Shown here one piece after another: positions 36,026 through 46,479 of a stretch of 64,000 nt of DNA. The notes below the pieces were generated by a model that was not told the DNA's origin, made no database searches, and saw nothing but the letters and a program-made list of their open reading frames with translations. Both the position numbers and the translations under genes were made by a program. The stretch is taken from contig NC_134081.1 in NCBI RefSeq assembly GCF_000715075.1, forward strand, positions 66,885,153-66,949,152. The letters are read 5' to 3'. The DNA is from Nicotiana tabacum. Lineage: Eukaryota; Streptophyta; Magnoliopsida; Solanales; Solanaceae. Position 1 is the first letter of the stretch; the number at the start of each line of letters is the position of its first letter.

Positions 36026-36130
36026 TGGCACATCGTGCCACGCGTTGTATGGCACTCCGTGCCAAGAGGGGGTTTCAAAAGCTCAATTTTTTGCCAAACT
36101 GACCCAAATTTGGCCTGGCACGTCGTGCCA
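36026..36130. repeat. TGGCACNNCGTGCCA palindromic words
   Basis: Three copies at 36026-36040 (TGGCACATCGTGCCA), 36050-36064 (TGGCACTCCGTGCCA) and 36116-36130 (TGGCACGTCGTGCCA), each a 6-bp inverted repeat with 3-base centre. Degenerate counterparts lie at 42190-42290 in copy B. Confidence 0.85.
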
Positions 36131-37357
36131 GGGTATTTAACGGAGAAAAAAATTATTGCTCTGCTACCCTTTAGTAAAATAGTCATAAATTCTTGTAGAA
36201 GTATAAGAATGACAAACGATTTGACATTCTGAAAATTGGACTCAAAAAACTTTCATTTGAAATATAGTTCATAACTTAATTCATAACACATAGGAAGATA
36301 TGATTGTTTGAAGTTAGGTCATGTACGAGTATCTCTGCCTCCTTCTCTTAAATATTTTTGATTTGTTCCAAACTGTTTTTCCTCCCTTGTAGATGTCCAT
36401 ATAACCTTTCAAACATAAGTTTTAGGTATTATAAACCTTCATAACTTTCCAAACACTCATGTGTCCAACCTAGAGACTGAACGAGGACGCAATAGATAGT
36501 AAAACATTTCTGAGGCATTATAGATTCCTAACAAGTCTCGTTGACAACCCCCTAGCGAAGGACAAGATTAGTCGGGCACAATGTAAAGCAGGCAATTCAA
36601 ATAAAAATATTGAATAAATTATAAGCTGACACTAATTCTGATAACTTAAAGTTGAAGTTAAAAACAGACTCTGCATCTGATAACTCAAACTAAAGATAAA
36701 AGGTAAGTCAAAGATTAATATCTGAAACTAAAGCTGCAAACTGGGTTATTTTTAAAAAAATAACCTTTTTTAAAAATATTCACACACAATGATAGTGCGT
36801 ACGTGAAGATCTGGCAACACACGGAGGGAGTGTCTGCTATTTTCCTTAAAATACAATCTAGCATTGTGTATGTAAAGATTTGTCAATACGCACGGGGTTA
36901 GTAAAGCCGCTATAGGGTCATGATAATGCTCACTCGAATTCAATCCATATATGAGGCCATCGTGTAACACCCCGGAAAATTTTGAAGTATAAACGCTATT
37001 AAGAAAGTTGATGTGCGCTAACTATATTATTTTGTGTGCAGACAAGACTGATAATTTGAATGATATCAATTGATCATGATAATATATGTATGAGGTGCAT
37101 TAAGAATGGTTTATGGTCTAAGAAGAGCCCCAAGGCTAAATCAAGTTGAAACTTTTATGATGGGATAAAGTTTCAAGCGAGTCCGCACAAGCCCTAATTT
37201 CAAACGAGCTTAACTCTCTTGATATGATAAGGTATATGATGTATTACCTATCAAACAAAAGGTCTATGTGTCTAGTTTCTAATGATTCTAACCGTTTGTC
37301 ATTTGTACACTCCTACAAGAAGTTATGACCAGATTACCAAAGACTGGCAAAATACGA

Positions 37358-37507
37358 TTCTGCGACCAATTCTGCGATCGCAGAAGTGGTTATGCGACGG
37401 CAAAATGGTCGCAGACCTGGCCAGCGCAGCCCATTTCTGGGCATCCATTCTGCGGTGCATTGTGCGACCCGCATATCCATTCTGCGGCCCATTATGCGAT
37501 CGCAGAC
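37358..37507. repeat. Cluster of TGCGATCGCAGA words
   Basis: Seven copies or near-copies (TTCTGCGATCGCAGAAG, ATTCTGCGACC, TTGTGCGACCCGCA, TATGCGATCGCAGACC) in 150 bp, 395-545 bp from the LTR start and 50 bp before GATAAATAGG. Confidence 0.8.
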
Positions 37508-39206
37508 CTGATTTCGGAGGGTTAATATTTCTATTTTCATAATCCGACCCCATTTTGATAAATAGGCTTTGGGGCTTATTTTGGGATAATTATCTAAAAC
37601 AATTTAGAGAAAAGTGAGAGTGTTATAGAGAGAGGAAGTAGATGAAGTATTTTGTTTATCAAGATTTTGCCCAAGCTTTGAAATCCAACAAGGAAATCTC
37701 ACAAGATCTTCATCTAAGAGGTAAGATTCAAACCCCTGGTCTTCAATTTCAAGTTTGGGGTAAAAGATGGGTGATTGGGAGTATGATTCTTGGGTGTAAG
37801 AGTATTATTTATACATGCTTATACTAATAAGGTTTGTGAGAAGATTGTTGAGCTCAAATAAGTAAAGATTGGGTTGTGGAATAAAAAAAATCTTGTAGAA
37901 GAACCTTGTAACCAAATTTGCACACCTAGTATTTGATAAAATGCTCAAATGAGCTGAGATCATGAATATCTTCCTAATAATGGTTCAATTTTGTTATGTC
38001 TCAAAATAAAATGGTATTGCTAGAATTTTCGGAATGTTGTAGTAATTTAAGGAAAGCTCAAAGTAACGTATGTTGGCTAAACTACTCTCTTAGAATTGAA
38101 TTCCATGACGTTCTCGTAAGTTTCAAGTATGGTTGTATCAAGTTCCTTATTTTATGTTCCGAGATATTCCCAATAAATTCGATTGTCCCGAATAAGAAAT
38201 GTGTCGAGAATTATGTATTCAAAACGTGTTACGAATGTTCCTATCACATTATGTTATCCTTTGAGAATGCGTTCAAGAATGTTATATGTATTGAAATTTT
38301 ATGTTTTTGAGACATGTTTCAAATGAAGGCTATGATGCCAAATTATGTGAGAGAATCCCAATATGCGTAAGACTCTTAATTATTCATATGTGTACCTAAA
38401 GTCTTGATTGAAAATGTCTTATTGTTGATAATCTATAAAGATGGTTGGAAGTGAAATAAGTGAATTGGGAATATAAAGTGTGGCCAATGTGCCAAGAGTG
38501 AAAGTTATACTTGTGGCCAATGGTGCCAATAAAGTAAGATGATGTGAGAAAGATTATGAAATGATCTTTGATTCAGCTGTTCCAAAATTGATATCGAAAA
38601 TAGAATTGCCTAAAAGCTTATGAACTCAAGTCATGCTCATATGTGGATGTTTTAACAGACGCTATGATTTGTGAGTATTTTCAACGTGTTTTGCGTTCTT
38701 ACATATTCGTGAGTGGAAATTGTGTATTGCCCTTTGTGGAAAAAAATATGTCAAGAATAAATGGTGTGTTATTTGTTGATGATTTTAACTTGCACATCAA
38801 TTGCCAATTATTTTACTCCATTTCTCGGAAAGAAATCTTTTTTCATGAACCTATTCATTTCTAATGAACTTAAAGTTGTGATTTTCGGAATATTATATGT
38901 ATGTTGATATTTATGATGATGATACATGAGAGGGGAGAAATGAAAGTGTGGAATATCAAATATGGCCACCGTGCCTTGAATAAAGAATCTTGTGAATGGC
39001 CAAAAGAGCCAAAAAAATATTATTGTTTTTATTGGTTGAAAATACTAGTAGAGATTTATACAGTGTGAAGGATGATGAGGTACATACATTTGCACCTATG
39101 TTATTTTTGTGAATTATTCTCCTTATTTTGGATGAGATTGATGTGATAAAATTATTCCTCTTAATTGGGATGAGATTGATTGATATAAAAGGGTTGATAT
39201 CTCGAA

Positions 39207-39570
39207 TAAGATAGCTTAGCCGATCGGGTCGTGATAGGACACCATGCCGCACACATGGTGGTGATTGTGCTGAAAATTATAATTGAAATTGTGATTTTAG
39301 TTGATGTCATCAAATAAGGTAGCCTAACCGATCGGATCGTGATCGGACTCCGTGCTAGATTCATGGTGGTATATTTGCACAGAAATTGTGATTGAGATTG
39401 TGATTTTGGTTGATGTCTTCAAATCAGATGGCCTAACCGATCGGATCGTGATCGGACTCTGTGCTAAAAGTACGGTGGTATTGGTATTGATAGTGATTGT
39501 GATTGACGTCTCTAATGAGATGGCCTAGCCGATCGGATCGTGATCGGACTCCGTGCTAAAAGTACGGTGG
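39207..39570. repeat. Tandem CCGATCGGATCGTGATCGG array
   Basis: Four units, with CCGATCGG starting at 39220, 39328, 39437 and 39529 (spacing 108, 109, 92). CCGATC...GATCGG is an inverted repeat. Each is followed by ACTCCGTGCTARAAGTACGGTGG, itself hairpin-like. Confidence 0.85.
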
Positions 39571-41346
39571 TATTGATATTGTGAATATTGGTATTGTAAA
39601 AGGTGATATTGTGAGCAGTGATATATCGGTGCTAATGATCTTCCAACCAAAATTGTATATGAAGTTCGTATTTTGAAATTTTTTATGTTTTAACTTGGCA
39701 TTTGGATATCATTGATTGTGACTTGTTGTTTCTATGATTTTTTCTTTCTTATATTGGCATTCTATTTTGAAAGTGGATAGTTAGCTTTACATACTAGTAC
39801 TATTCCATATGTACTAACGTCTCTTTTATCGAGAGCGCTGCATCTTCAATGGATGCAGGTGATTCAGCAGCGGGCAACTTTGGTCCACGTTAGCAGTTAC
39901 TCCCTATTCAGCAGGTTTTGGTGAGCCCTACTCTATTCCGGACTCGATGTCACTTAATGTTACACTTTGTGTCTTGAGGTATAGCCGGGGCCTTGTTGCC
40001 GGCACTTCCATACTATTCTTCTATCATACTTAGAGGATCCGTATACAGGTTGTGGGTGGTGTATGATGTTGGAAATTGAACCAGAAATGTTGCTAGTTGG
40101 CAAACATATTTTTCGATTAATTCTATAAACTCGTAATATTTTGGAAATTATGAATGAAACTGCTGATGGAAATGAAATGGAAGTTGTTAATGAAATCTTC
40201 TCAGTGTTTGATTAATGGAGTATATCTCCTCTTATTTCATAGATGAGTTTGGGTAGAATGAAATCTAACAGGCTTGCTCAGCCGGGTTTACTCGGTTGAG
40301 CACCGATCACTCTCCTCGAGTTTGGGGCATGACACATCGAGTACGCTCAACCAAGCTCAACCCATTTGAATGCGTTATTTGGCCCTACGTACGTAAAAAT
40401 ATAGCAACACGCACGAAGAATACTTAAGCTGTTACTGTGGCTATGATTATGCTCATTCAAACCCAACCCTTATATGGGGCCATTGAGCACGCTCAATCAA
40501 GCTCAACTCATTTGATCGGGTAGCACTTGAAGGCGTGGAGTAGCTAACTCTGGCTACCGTGGCACTCATGCTCCAGGAGGTTGACTGCTTCTCTGTTTCT
40601 AATGCGATCATATGTGATCACATTAATCAAAATCTGAACTGAAGGTCTGAGCAACACAATAATTTCACATAAATAAATAATTGCACATAAGCATATAACT
40701 TCATCAGGTCATACATTCTAACAATTTTTAGCCATAGAGGTTATAAGTGTGTGTGTGTGTAAGCAGTTTAACATAGACATTCAAATCTAGCCCTTGAATT
40801 TGGGAAGAAACCTCAACTCACCATAATTCAATTGTAACAGATTTTTACCAATGAACTTGCATATTCAATCCCTACGAGAATCTAAAATAAATAGTATAAA
40901 ATATGAACCCAGCTACTAACTCAATCCAATTCCTTAACTTAGGTTTTACTTGGCCAGTAATGGCTTCATATCATTCCACCCTTAGATTTTATCATTCTTA
41001 CTATCCAAATGTCTTTATACGTTATAAAGTTTCTATCTTTAGTGGTAGAGAGTTGAAAAATTTAACCATGAATTACTTTGAACCACAATCTCACAAATAT
41101 TAGGTCTTGGATCTTGAAGAACTCTTTCAATTCTAAATGAAAACTTAGGATTTTGAATTAGGTAGGTGTTAAATGGTATTAATATAACATTTTTAACTGG
41201 AATCCATGATAGAAATCTCGCCTTGGATTTATTGGTGAAGACCTAAATTACTTTTTCTCCCAAAAACTCTCCAAAAACGTTGTAGAAATAAATAAATTTC
41301 TTTCTCCCCGAAGTGCCTTTTATATTATGCGTTGTAGGGTCGCATT

Positions 41347-42172
41347 TATGGGCAGATCTATGTGGGAGAGGGTGGATTCACGTGAACCCATTCTCCCTTC
41401 CCTAAACTATGTATAGCACTTGTATTTTTCTGATTTTGTTCTTAAATAAGCATGTGTGAACACATTCTCAATGAGCACTTTGGCTCAACGGCCAATGAGT
41501 GCACCTTCGCCCCCAAGGTTAGGGGTTTGATCCCTGCTTGCTCCCTTAGACTTTTTAATTAAAAATGCTTTTGTATCTTTTTCTTTCTTTCTTAGTTACT
41601 CGGCCTTAAGTTTTTTTTTTTAGAAAAAAAAACTTTCACCAATATATTTCATGAAATGTGATATTGTGATTCCATCTTTTTCTCTTGAAGATTATCACTG
41701 ATAATTGTAGGTTGTAAGTGTTCGGTGAAAATGAGAACTTCAAAATTGAAAGGTTGATCTCTCAAAAAAGTTTATATTTTGTCCAGAAATGAAGAACACA
41801 AGACAATAAAATGAATCTTAAACTCCTACTAAAATCAAAAACTAATAATGCAAATCACATATCTACAGGAAAAATAAAGTATATAAAAAGATCTATATAA
41901 TAGGATGGATGAAGAATTTTTAATACTTTTTATCTTGCTATATATAACGTAAGTTATTTAAAATGGTAAGTAATGATGCTATTATTGATAGTTTTCAAAG
42001 TATGAAAACTCGTCGAGGACATACATAATGCTAATAATATTAACTGGAGTTTCCTCGTCAACTTTGATCGTCGTAAGAAAAATTGTATTGTCAAATCATA
42101 TATTTATCTAGATAAATGTAGTAATGTACCCATGCTCTTAAAATTTTCTTAAAATTCTAGATACGTCTCTGA
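41347..42172. mobile_element. hAT-like non-autonomous element with Pol III-like boxes
   Basis: Flanked by 7-bp repeats TCGCATT (41340-41346; 42173-42179). The left end 'TATGGGCAGATCTATGTGGGAGAGG' and right end 'CTAGATACGTCTCTGA' belong to the GGGCGGATCTA / TAGATCCGCCTCTG MITE family also seen at 50357. The inside contains an A-box-like TGGCTCAACGG (41483) and B-box-like GGTTTGATCCC (41525), about 40 bp apart, so a SINE may be inserted here. Confidence 0.6.
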
Positions 42173-42437
42173 TCGCATTGGCCAAATGTAGTGTGACACA
42201 TCATGCCACATATCGCAGGACACACGGTGCCAAAAGAGAGTTTCAGATGCTTGAATTCTTTCACATCTAACGGCATGTTGTGCCAAGGTATTTTTCAGGA
42301 CTTGATTGCTGCTCTACTACTCTTCGATAAAAAGGTATAACTTTTTATAGGAATGCCGCAATGACAGACGATTTGAAGTTGTAGAACGTAGATTCAAAGA
42401 GTGTTCATTAAATATATGGTTGATAGCTCTATCCATT

Positions 42438-43099
42438 TGTATACGGTCGAAATAGATTTCGCCTTCCGTACTATTGATCGAGTTCGAATGCTAAGCGATC
42501 GAAGTGAGAGCTCGAGATGAGTTCCGAGGATAGTACAAACAAGCCTCGAGTTCCAAGACTGATCGAGGAATCGGCTCGGTATTATTATCGAGCCCATGGC
42601 CAAATCGAACTGCAAGACAACGTGAAGGTTGTCGGAGATGCACAGACCGATTGACACTCACCCCGAATATCGAACTCGAACCAAGGCCGAGGGCTCGACC
42701 CAATACTGAGCTCGAGCCAGTATCGAGCTCGTAGACAGGAGCCGTTGCAACCGCACTAGGGGAGAGAATCTTGACAGAAATCGAGGAAGAGACAATTCAT
42801 CATGGGTTCTCCACTATATATTTTTTATAAATAAAGTAAGATCCCTCTACTATAAATGGGGGAATCCTTGTAAGGACAAAGCAGGTTGGCACATTGTACC
42901 AAAAGATTTCTTCTCATATTGAAAGATATCCCCTTATGTTTATTTCACTTTATCTTATTCATTCTTCTTGCTCACTATTCTCATTCTCATAGTCAAGAAT
43001 ACATGTATTTCTATTTCTCTATACGATTTGTATCAAATTATATCACATATCCTTAGAACCATACACAAATTTAACTCTATCCAATTTTTCGGGTAAATA
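42438..43099 (+). repeat. 5' LTR of the non-autonomous Tat element
   Basis: 662 bp, TGTATACGGTCG ... CGGGTAAATA. The terminal CA has become TA (3' LTR keeps CA). A TATA box CTATAAATGGGG is at 42850-42857. Confidence 0.95.
42851..42857 (+). promoter_or_regulatory. TATA box of the 5' LTR
   Basis: CTACTATAAATGGGGG, about 413 bp into the LTR and followed by GGAATCCTTGTAAGGACAAAG. The 3' LTR has TATAAAGGGG at 49631. Confidence 0.65.
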
Positions 43100-43120
43100 G
43101 TTTGGCGCCCACCGTGGGGC
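43100..43120 (+). other. Primer-binding region
   Basis: TTTGGCGCCCACCGTGGGGC directly follows the 5' LTR, the place of the tRNA primer-binding site. The priming tRNA is not assigned. Confidence 0.7.
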
Positions 43121-43186
43121 TAAGGGTAACAATGGTTGTTTGATATAAATCTACAATACACACCACTTTACAACTTCAAATCAACA

Positions 43187-44340
43187 ATGGCAAACCCTCG
43201 ATTGATGGCTTTACCAATCGACCACGAAGTCGGCCTTCAAGATGAAACCAACAACTTGGCACCCAGGGCCGGAAGGCGAATTAACGATGTCACCAAAGCT
43301 CGAGTCGAAGTACCGCTAAATGTCAATTCACAAGTGGCTCTTGACGCGAACCAACGTTCCGAATCGGAAAAAAGAATTCAGGGCAGTACTCGATCCGTAG
43401 CTCGAGACACCCATAATATGGAGGAAATTGGAGTCAGCTTACGGATGATCTTCGAGATGTTACAAGCCCAGCGAATAGCGATAGCTCAGTTGCAGAGCCA
43501 AACTCAGGTACAAAGCAAGCCGGAGCCCAATCCGCTTCGAGAAATTACCTAAAGAACGGAGCCAACCATAGTGAAGTCAAATGAGCAAGAATCGGAGACT
43601 ACTCCTGAAATTGCTAAATTGCTCGAGGAACTTACAAAGCAAGTCGAAGCCAACAATAAAAAAGTAGAAACATATAACTCTATGGTCGATCAGATCCCAG
43701 GAGCTCCACCAATGATAAAAGGGTTGGATTCTAAAAAATTCGTGCAAAAACCTTTTCCCTCGAGCGCGGCCCCAAAACCAATCCCCAAGAAATTTCGTAT
43801 GCCCGAAATTCCCAAATATAACGGAATGACCGACCCCAACGAGCATATCACTTCTTACACGTGTGCCATCAAGGGAAATGATTTGAAAGATGATGAGATC
43901 AAATCCGTATTATTAAAAATATTCGGTGAAACCCTGTCAAAGGGGGCAATGGTATGGTATCATAATTTACCATCTAACTCTATTGATTCTTTTGCTATGC
44001 TTGCAGAATGTTTCGTAAAAGCACATGCCGGATCCATAAAGGTCGAGACCAGAAAGTCAGACATGTTCAAGGTAATACAAAAGGATAACGAGATGCTAAG
44101 GAGTTCGTATCTCATTTTCAAATGGAACGAATGGATCTGCCACCAGTCATAGATGATTGGGCTGTTCAAGCTTTCACTCAAGGTCTGAACAAGCGAAGCT
44201 CGATGGTTTCACGGCGGTTGAAGCATAATCTGATTGAGTACCCAGCTATTACTTAGACCGATGTGCACAATCAATATCAATCCAAAATAAGAGTCGAAGA
44301 TGACCAGTTGATTTCTAGGTCTAAAGAACTACCAAGAAAA
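43187..44340 (+). pseudogene. Tat-type gag, damaged
   Basis: ATG at 43187 (MANPRLMALPIDHEVG); the upstream in-frame ATG at 43136 lies in leader sequence. The frame is interrupted by TAA at 43550-43552, a CAA-to-TAA type change, then continues in the same frame from 43571 with the gag core (KFRMPEIPKYNGMTDP, GAMVWYHNLP). A one-base deletion near 44098 (GCTAAGGAGTT) shifts the frame; in the other frame the gag text goes on (FVSHFQMERM, AFTQGLN) to about 44340 with a TAG near 44255. The zinc knuckle and all of pol are absent. Confidence 0.85.
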
Positions 44341-44496
44341 AGTCGACCAGAGATCGATAGTGGCCATATAGCGGAAATCCCCCAAGCCCGGTCTGATAAA
44401 ATGGAAATCAACTACCAAGCAATTGGAACGTGTAATGCCTAAAATGATACTACTGCTAAGTATCCAAGGCCTTTTTATAATCAACCTTGAATAATC

Positions 44497-44510
44497 GGGG
44501 GGGGGGGGGG
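44497..44510. repeat. Poly-G tract (14 G)
   Basis: Fourteen consecutive G between the gag remnant and the tandem repeats. Length may be unreliable in an assembly. Confidence 0.9.
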
Positions 44511-44751
44511 CTCTATCATGGAACGTATCTGTGACGATTATCAAGTTCGGTGCAAAGGAAGTTACTTTGTTATTTCATGATAAATAGTGTCTCGACAGGA
44601 AATGTTGTAAGAGCCAAATGGTCAAAATGAACCATGCTCATGAAGTTGTCCCGAGCCCTGACGCAAAACATGAATGCATGTATAATGACTTACAAAGAAA
44701 GCTCTCTTCTTTACCGATATCTTATTTCCAAGATTCATTATGCAAACAGGA

Positions 44752-46330
44752 TCAAGTTCGAGCAAGCACTCACTCGATCACTAAGCCTACAGGCTACTTT
44801 TATTTCGAGTTCGAGCAAGCACTCACTCGACCATTACGCCTACGGGCTATATTACTTCGAGTTCGAATCATTCACTCGACTACTAAGCCTACGGGCTACT
44901 TTTATTTCGAGTTTGAGGAATCACTCACTCGACCATTACGCCTATGGGCTACATTACTTCGAGTTCGAATCATTCACTCGACTATTAAGCCTACGGGCTA
45001 CTTTTATTTTGAGTTCGAGCAAGCACTCACTCGACCATTATGCCTACGGGCTACATTACTTCAAGTTCGAATCATTCACTCAACTATTAAGCCTACGAGC
45101 TTCTTTTTTTTTTCCGAGTTCGAGCAAGCACTCACTCTACCATTATGCGTACAGGCTATATTACTTCGAGTTCGAATCATTCAATCGACTACTAAGCCTA
45201 CGGGCTACTTTTATTTCGAGTTCGAGCAAGCACTCACTCGACCATTATACCTACGGGCTACATTACTTCGAGTTCAAATCATTCACTCGACTATTAAGCC
45301 TACGGGCTACTTTTATTTTGAGTTCGAGCAAGCACTCACTCGACCATTACGCCTACGGGCTACATTACTTCGAGTTCGAATCATTCACTCGACTATTAAG
45401 CCTACGGGCTACTTTTATTTTGAGTTCGATCAAGCACTCACTCGACCATTACGCCTACGGGCTACATTACTTCGAGTTCGAATCATTCACTTGACTATTA
45501 AGCCTACGGGCTACTTTTATTTTGAGTTCAAACAAGCACTCACTCGACCATTATGCCTACGGTCTACATTACTTCGAGTTCGAATCATTCACTCGACTAT
45601 TAAGCCTACTGGCTACTTTTATTTTGAGTTCGAGCAAGTACTCACTTGACCACTATGCCTACGGGCTACATTACTTCGAGTTTGAATCATTCACTCGACT
45701 ACTAAGCCTACGGACTACTTTTTCGAGCAAGCACTCACTCGATCATAAAATGCCTACGGGCTAAGATACTTTGAGTTCGAGTTCGAAAACAATCACTCAC
45801 TCAATTATTAAAGCCTAAGGGCTATCTTACTTTGAGTTCGAGCAATCACTCACTCGATCATAAAAAACCTACGGGCTAAGATACTTTGAGTTCGAGTTCG
45901 AAAATAATCACTCACTTAATAATTAAAGCCTAAGGGCTATCTTACTTCAAGTTCGAGCAATCACTCATTCGATCATAAAAGTCTACGGGCTAATATACTT
46001 TGATTTCGAGTTCGAAAACAATCACTCACTCAATTATTAAAGCCTAAGGGCTATCTTATTTCTAGTTCGAGCAATTACTCACTCGATCATAAAAGTCTAC
46101 GGGCTAATATACTTTGAGTTCGAGTTCGAAACAATCACTCACTCAATTATCAAAGCCTAAGGGCTATCTTACTTCGAGTACGAAACGTTCACTCGACTAC
46201 TAAGCCTGTGGGCTACTTTTATTTTTCGAGTTCGTGCAAGCACCCACTCGACCACTAATCCCGTGGGCTACTTTTATTTCGAGCTCGAGCAAACACTGAC
46301 TCGGCCATAAAGGCTATGAAGGCCGAATTC
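44752..46330. repeat. Higher-order tandem repeat (102-bp dimer, later about 112 bp)
   Basis: From 44752 to about 45760, roughly ten 102-bp units alternate a 52-bp half (CGAGTTCGAGCAAGCACTCA...) with a 50-bp half (CGAGTTCGAATCATTCACTC...), each ending CCTACGGGCTAC. From 45760 to about 46190 the unit becomes a longer dimer of about 112 bp (TTTGAGTTCGAGTTCGAAAACAATC / TCGAGCAATCACTCACTCGATCATAAAA). Diverged monomers run to 46330. Since 102 is 3 x 34, two frames stay open for 286-343 codons with a repeating 34-residue text; I regard this as incidental. Confidence 0.93.
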
Positions 46331-46479
46331 GATGAAATCACCTAAATCCTCATGAAAACATCCGCAAGGAATGAATGAAATCTTCACGAAGCAAGTCAGT
46401 AAAAGAAAAAGATATTTGTATAGATATACAAAGATGGTTTACATAAATAAATGCAACATAGAAGAAGCTAAGGGCTAAG

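Larger units (their letters stand above)
32920..36527 (-). repeat. Old LTR-like sequence (copy A), split by a solo LTR
   Basis: Minus-strand text from a TATAATGCCTCAG start near 36527 down to about 32920. It matches copy B (about 36547-50151) along shared phrases: 'AAACATAAGTTTTAGGTATTATA', 'GCCGAAGTGCCTTATAAAATA', 'CTCAACTTACCTTAATCGATT' and 'GGGTAGCCAGCTCCGGCCAACGTGGCACTCAAACCTGGGGAGG'. It has three TGGCACNNCGTGCCA words (36026-36130) just before a TATA-like box. Probably an LTR of a Tekay-related family; boundaries are approximate. Confidence 0.55.
36963..40334 (+). mobile_element. Solo LTR (3372 bp)
   Basis: Starts TGTAACACCCCGG and ends GTTTGGGGCATGACA, with perfect TSDs CATCG at 36958-36962 and 40335-40339. 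It carries a TGCGATCGCA cluster, a TATA-like GATAAATAGG (37557-37566) and a CCGATCGGATCGTGATCGG tandem array. No primer-binding site or pol. Confidence 0.9.

Noticed and set aside
44618..45764. Long plus-strand ORFs of 343 and 286 codons
   Set aside because: They read through the 102-bp tandem repeat in two frames. The unit is a multiple of three and happens to lack stops; no known domain appears.
44752..46330. CRISPR-like array
   Set aside because: The units are directly repeated with no unique spacers, in plant nuclear DNA inside a retrotransposon.
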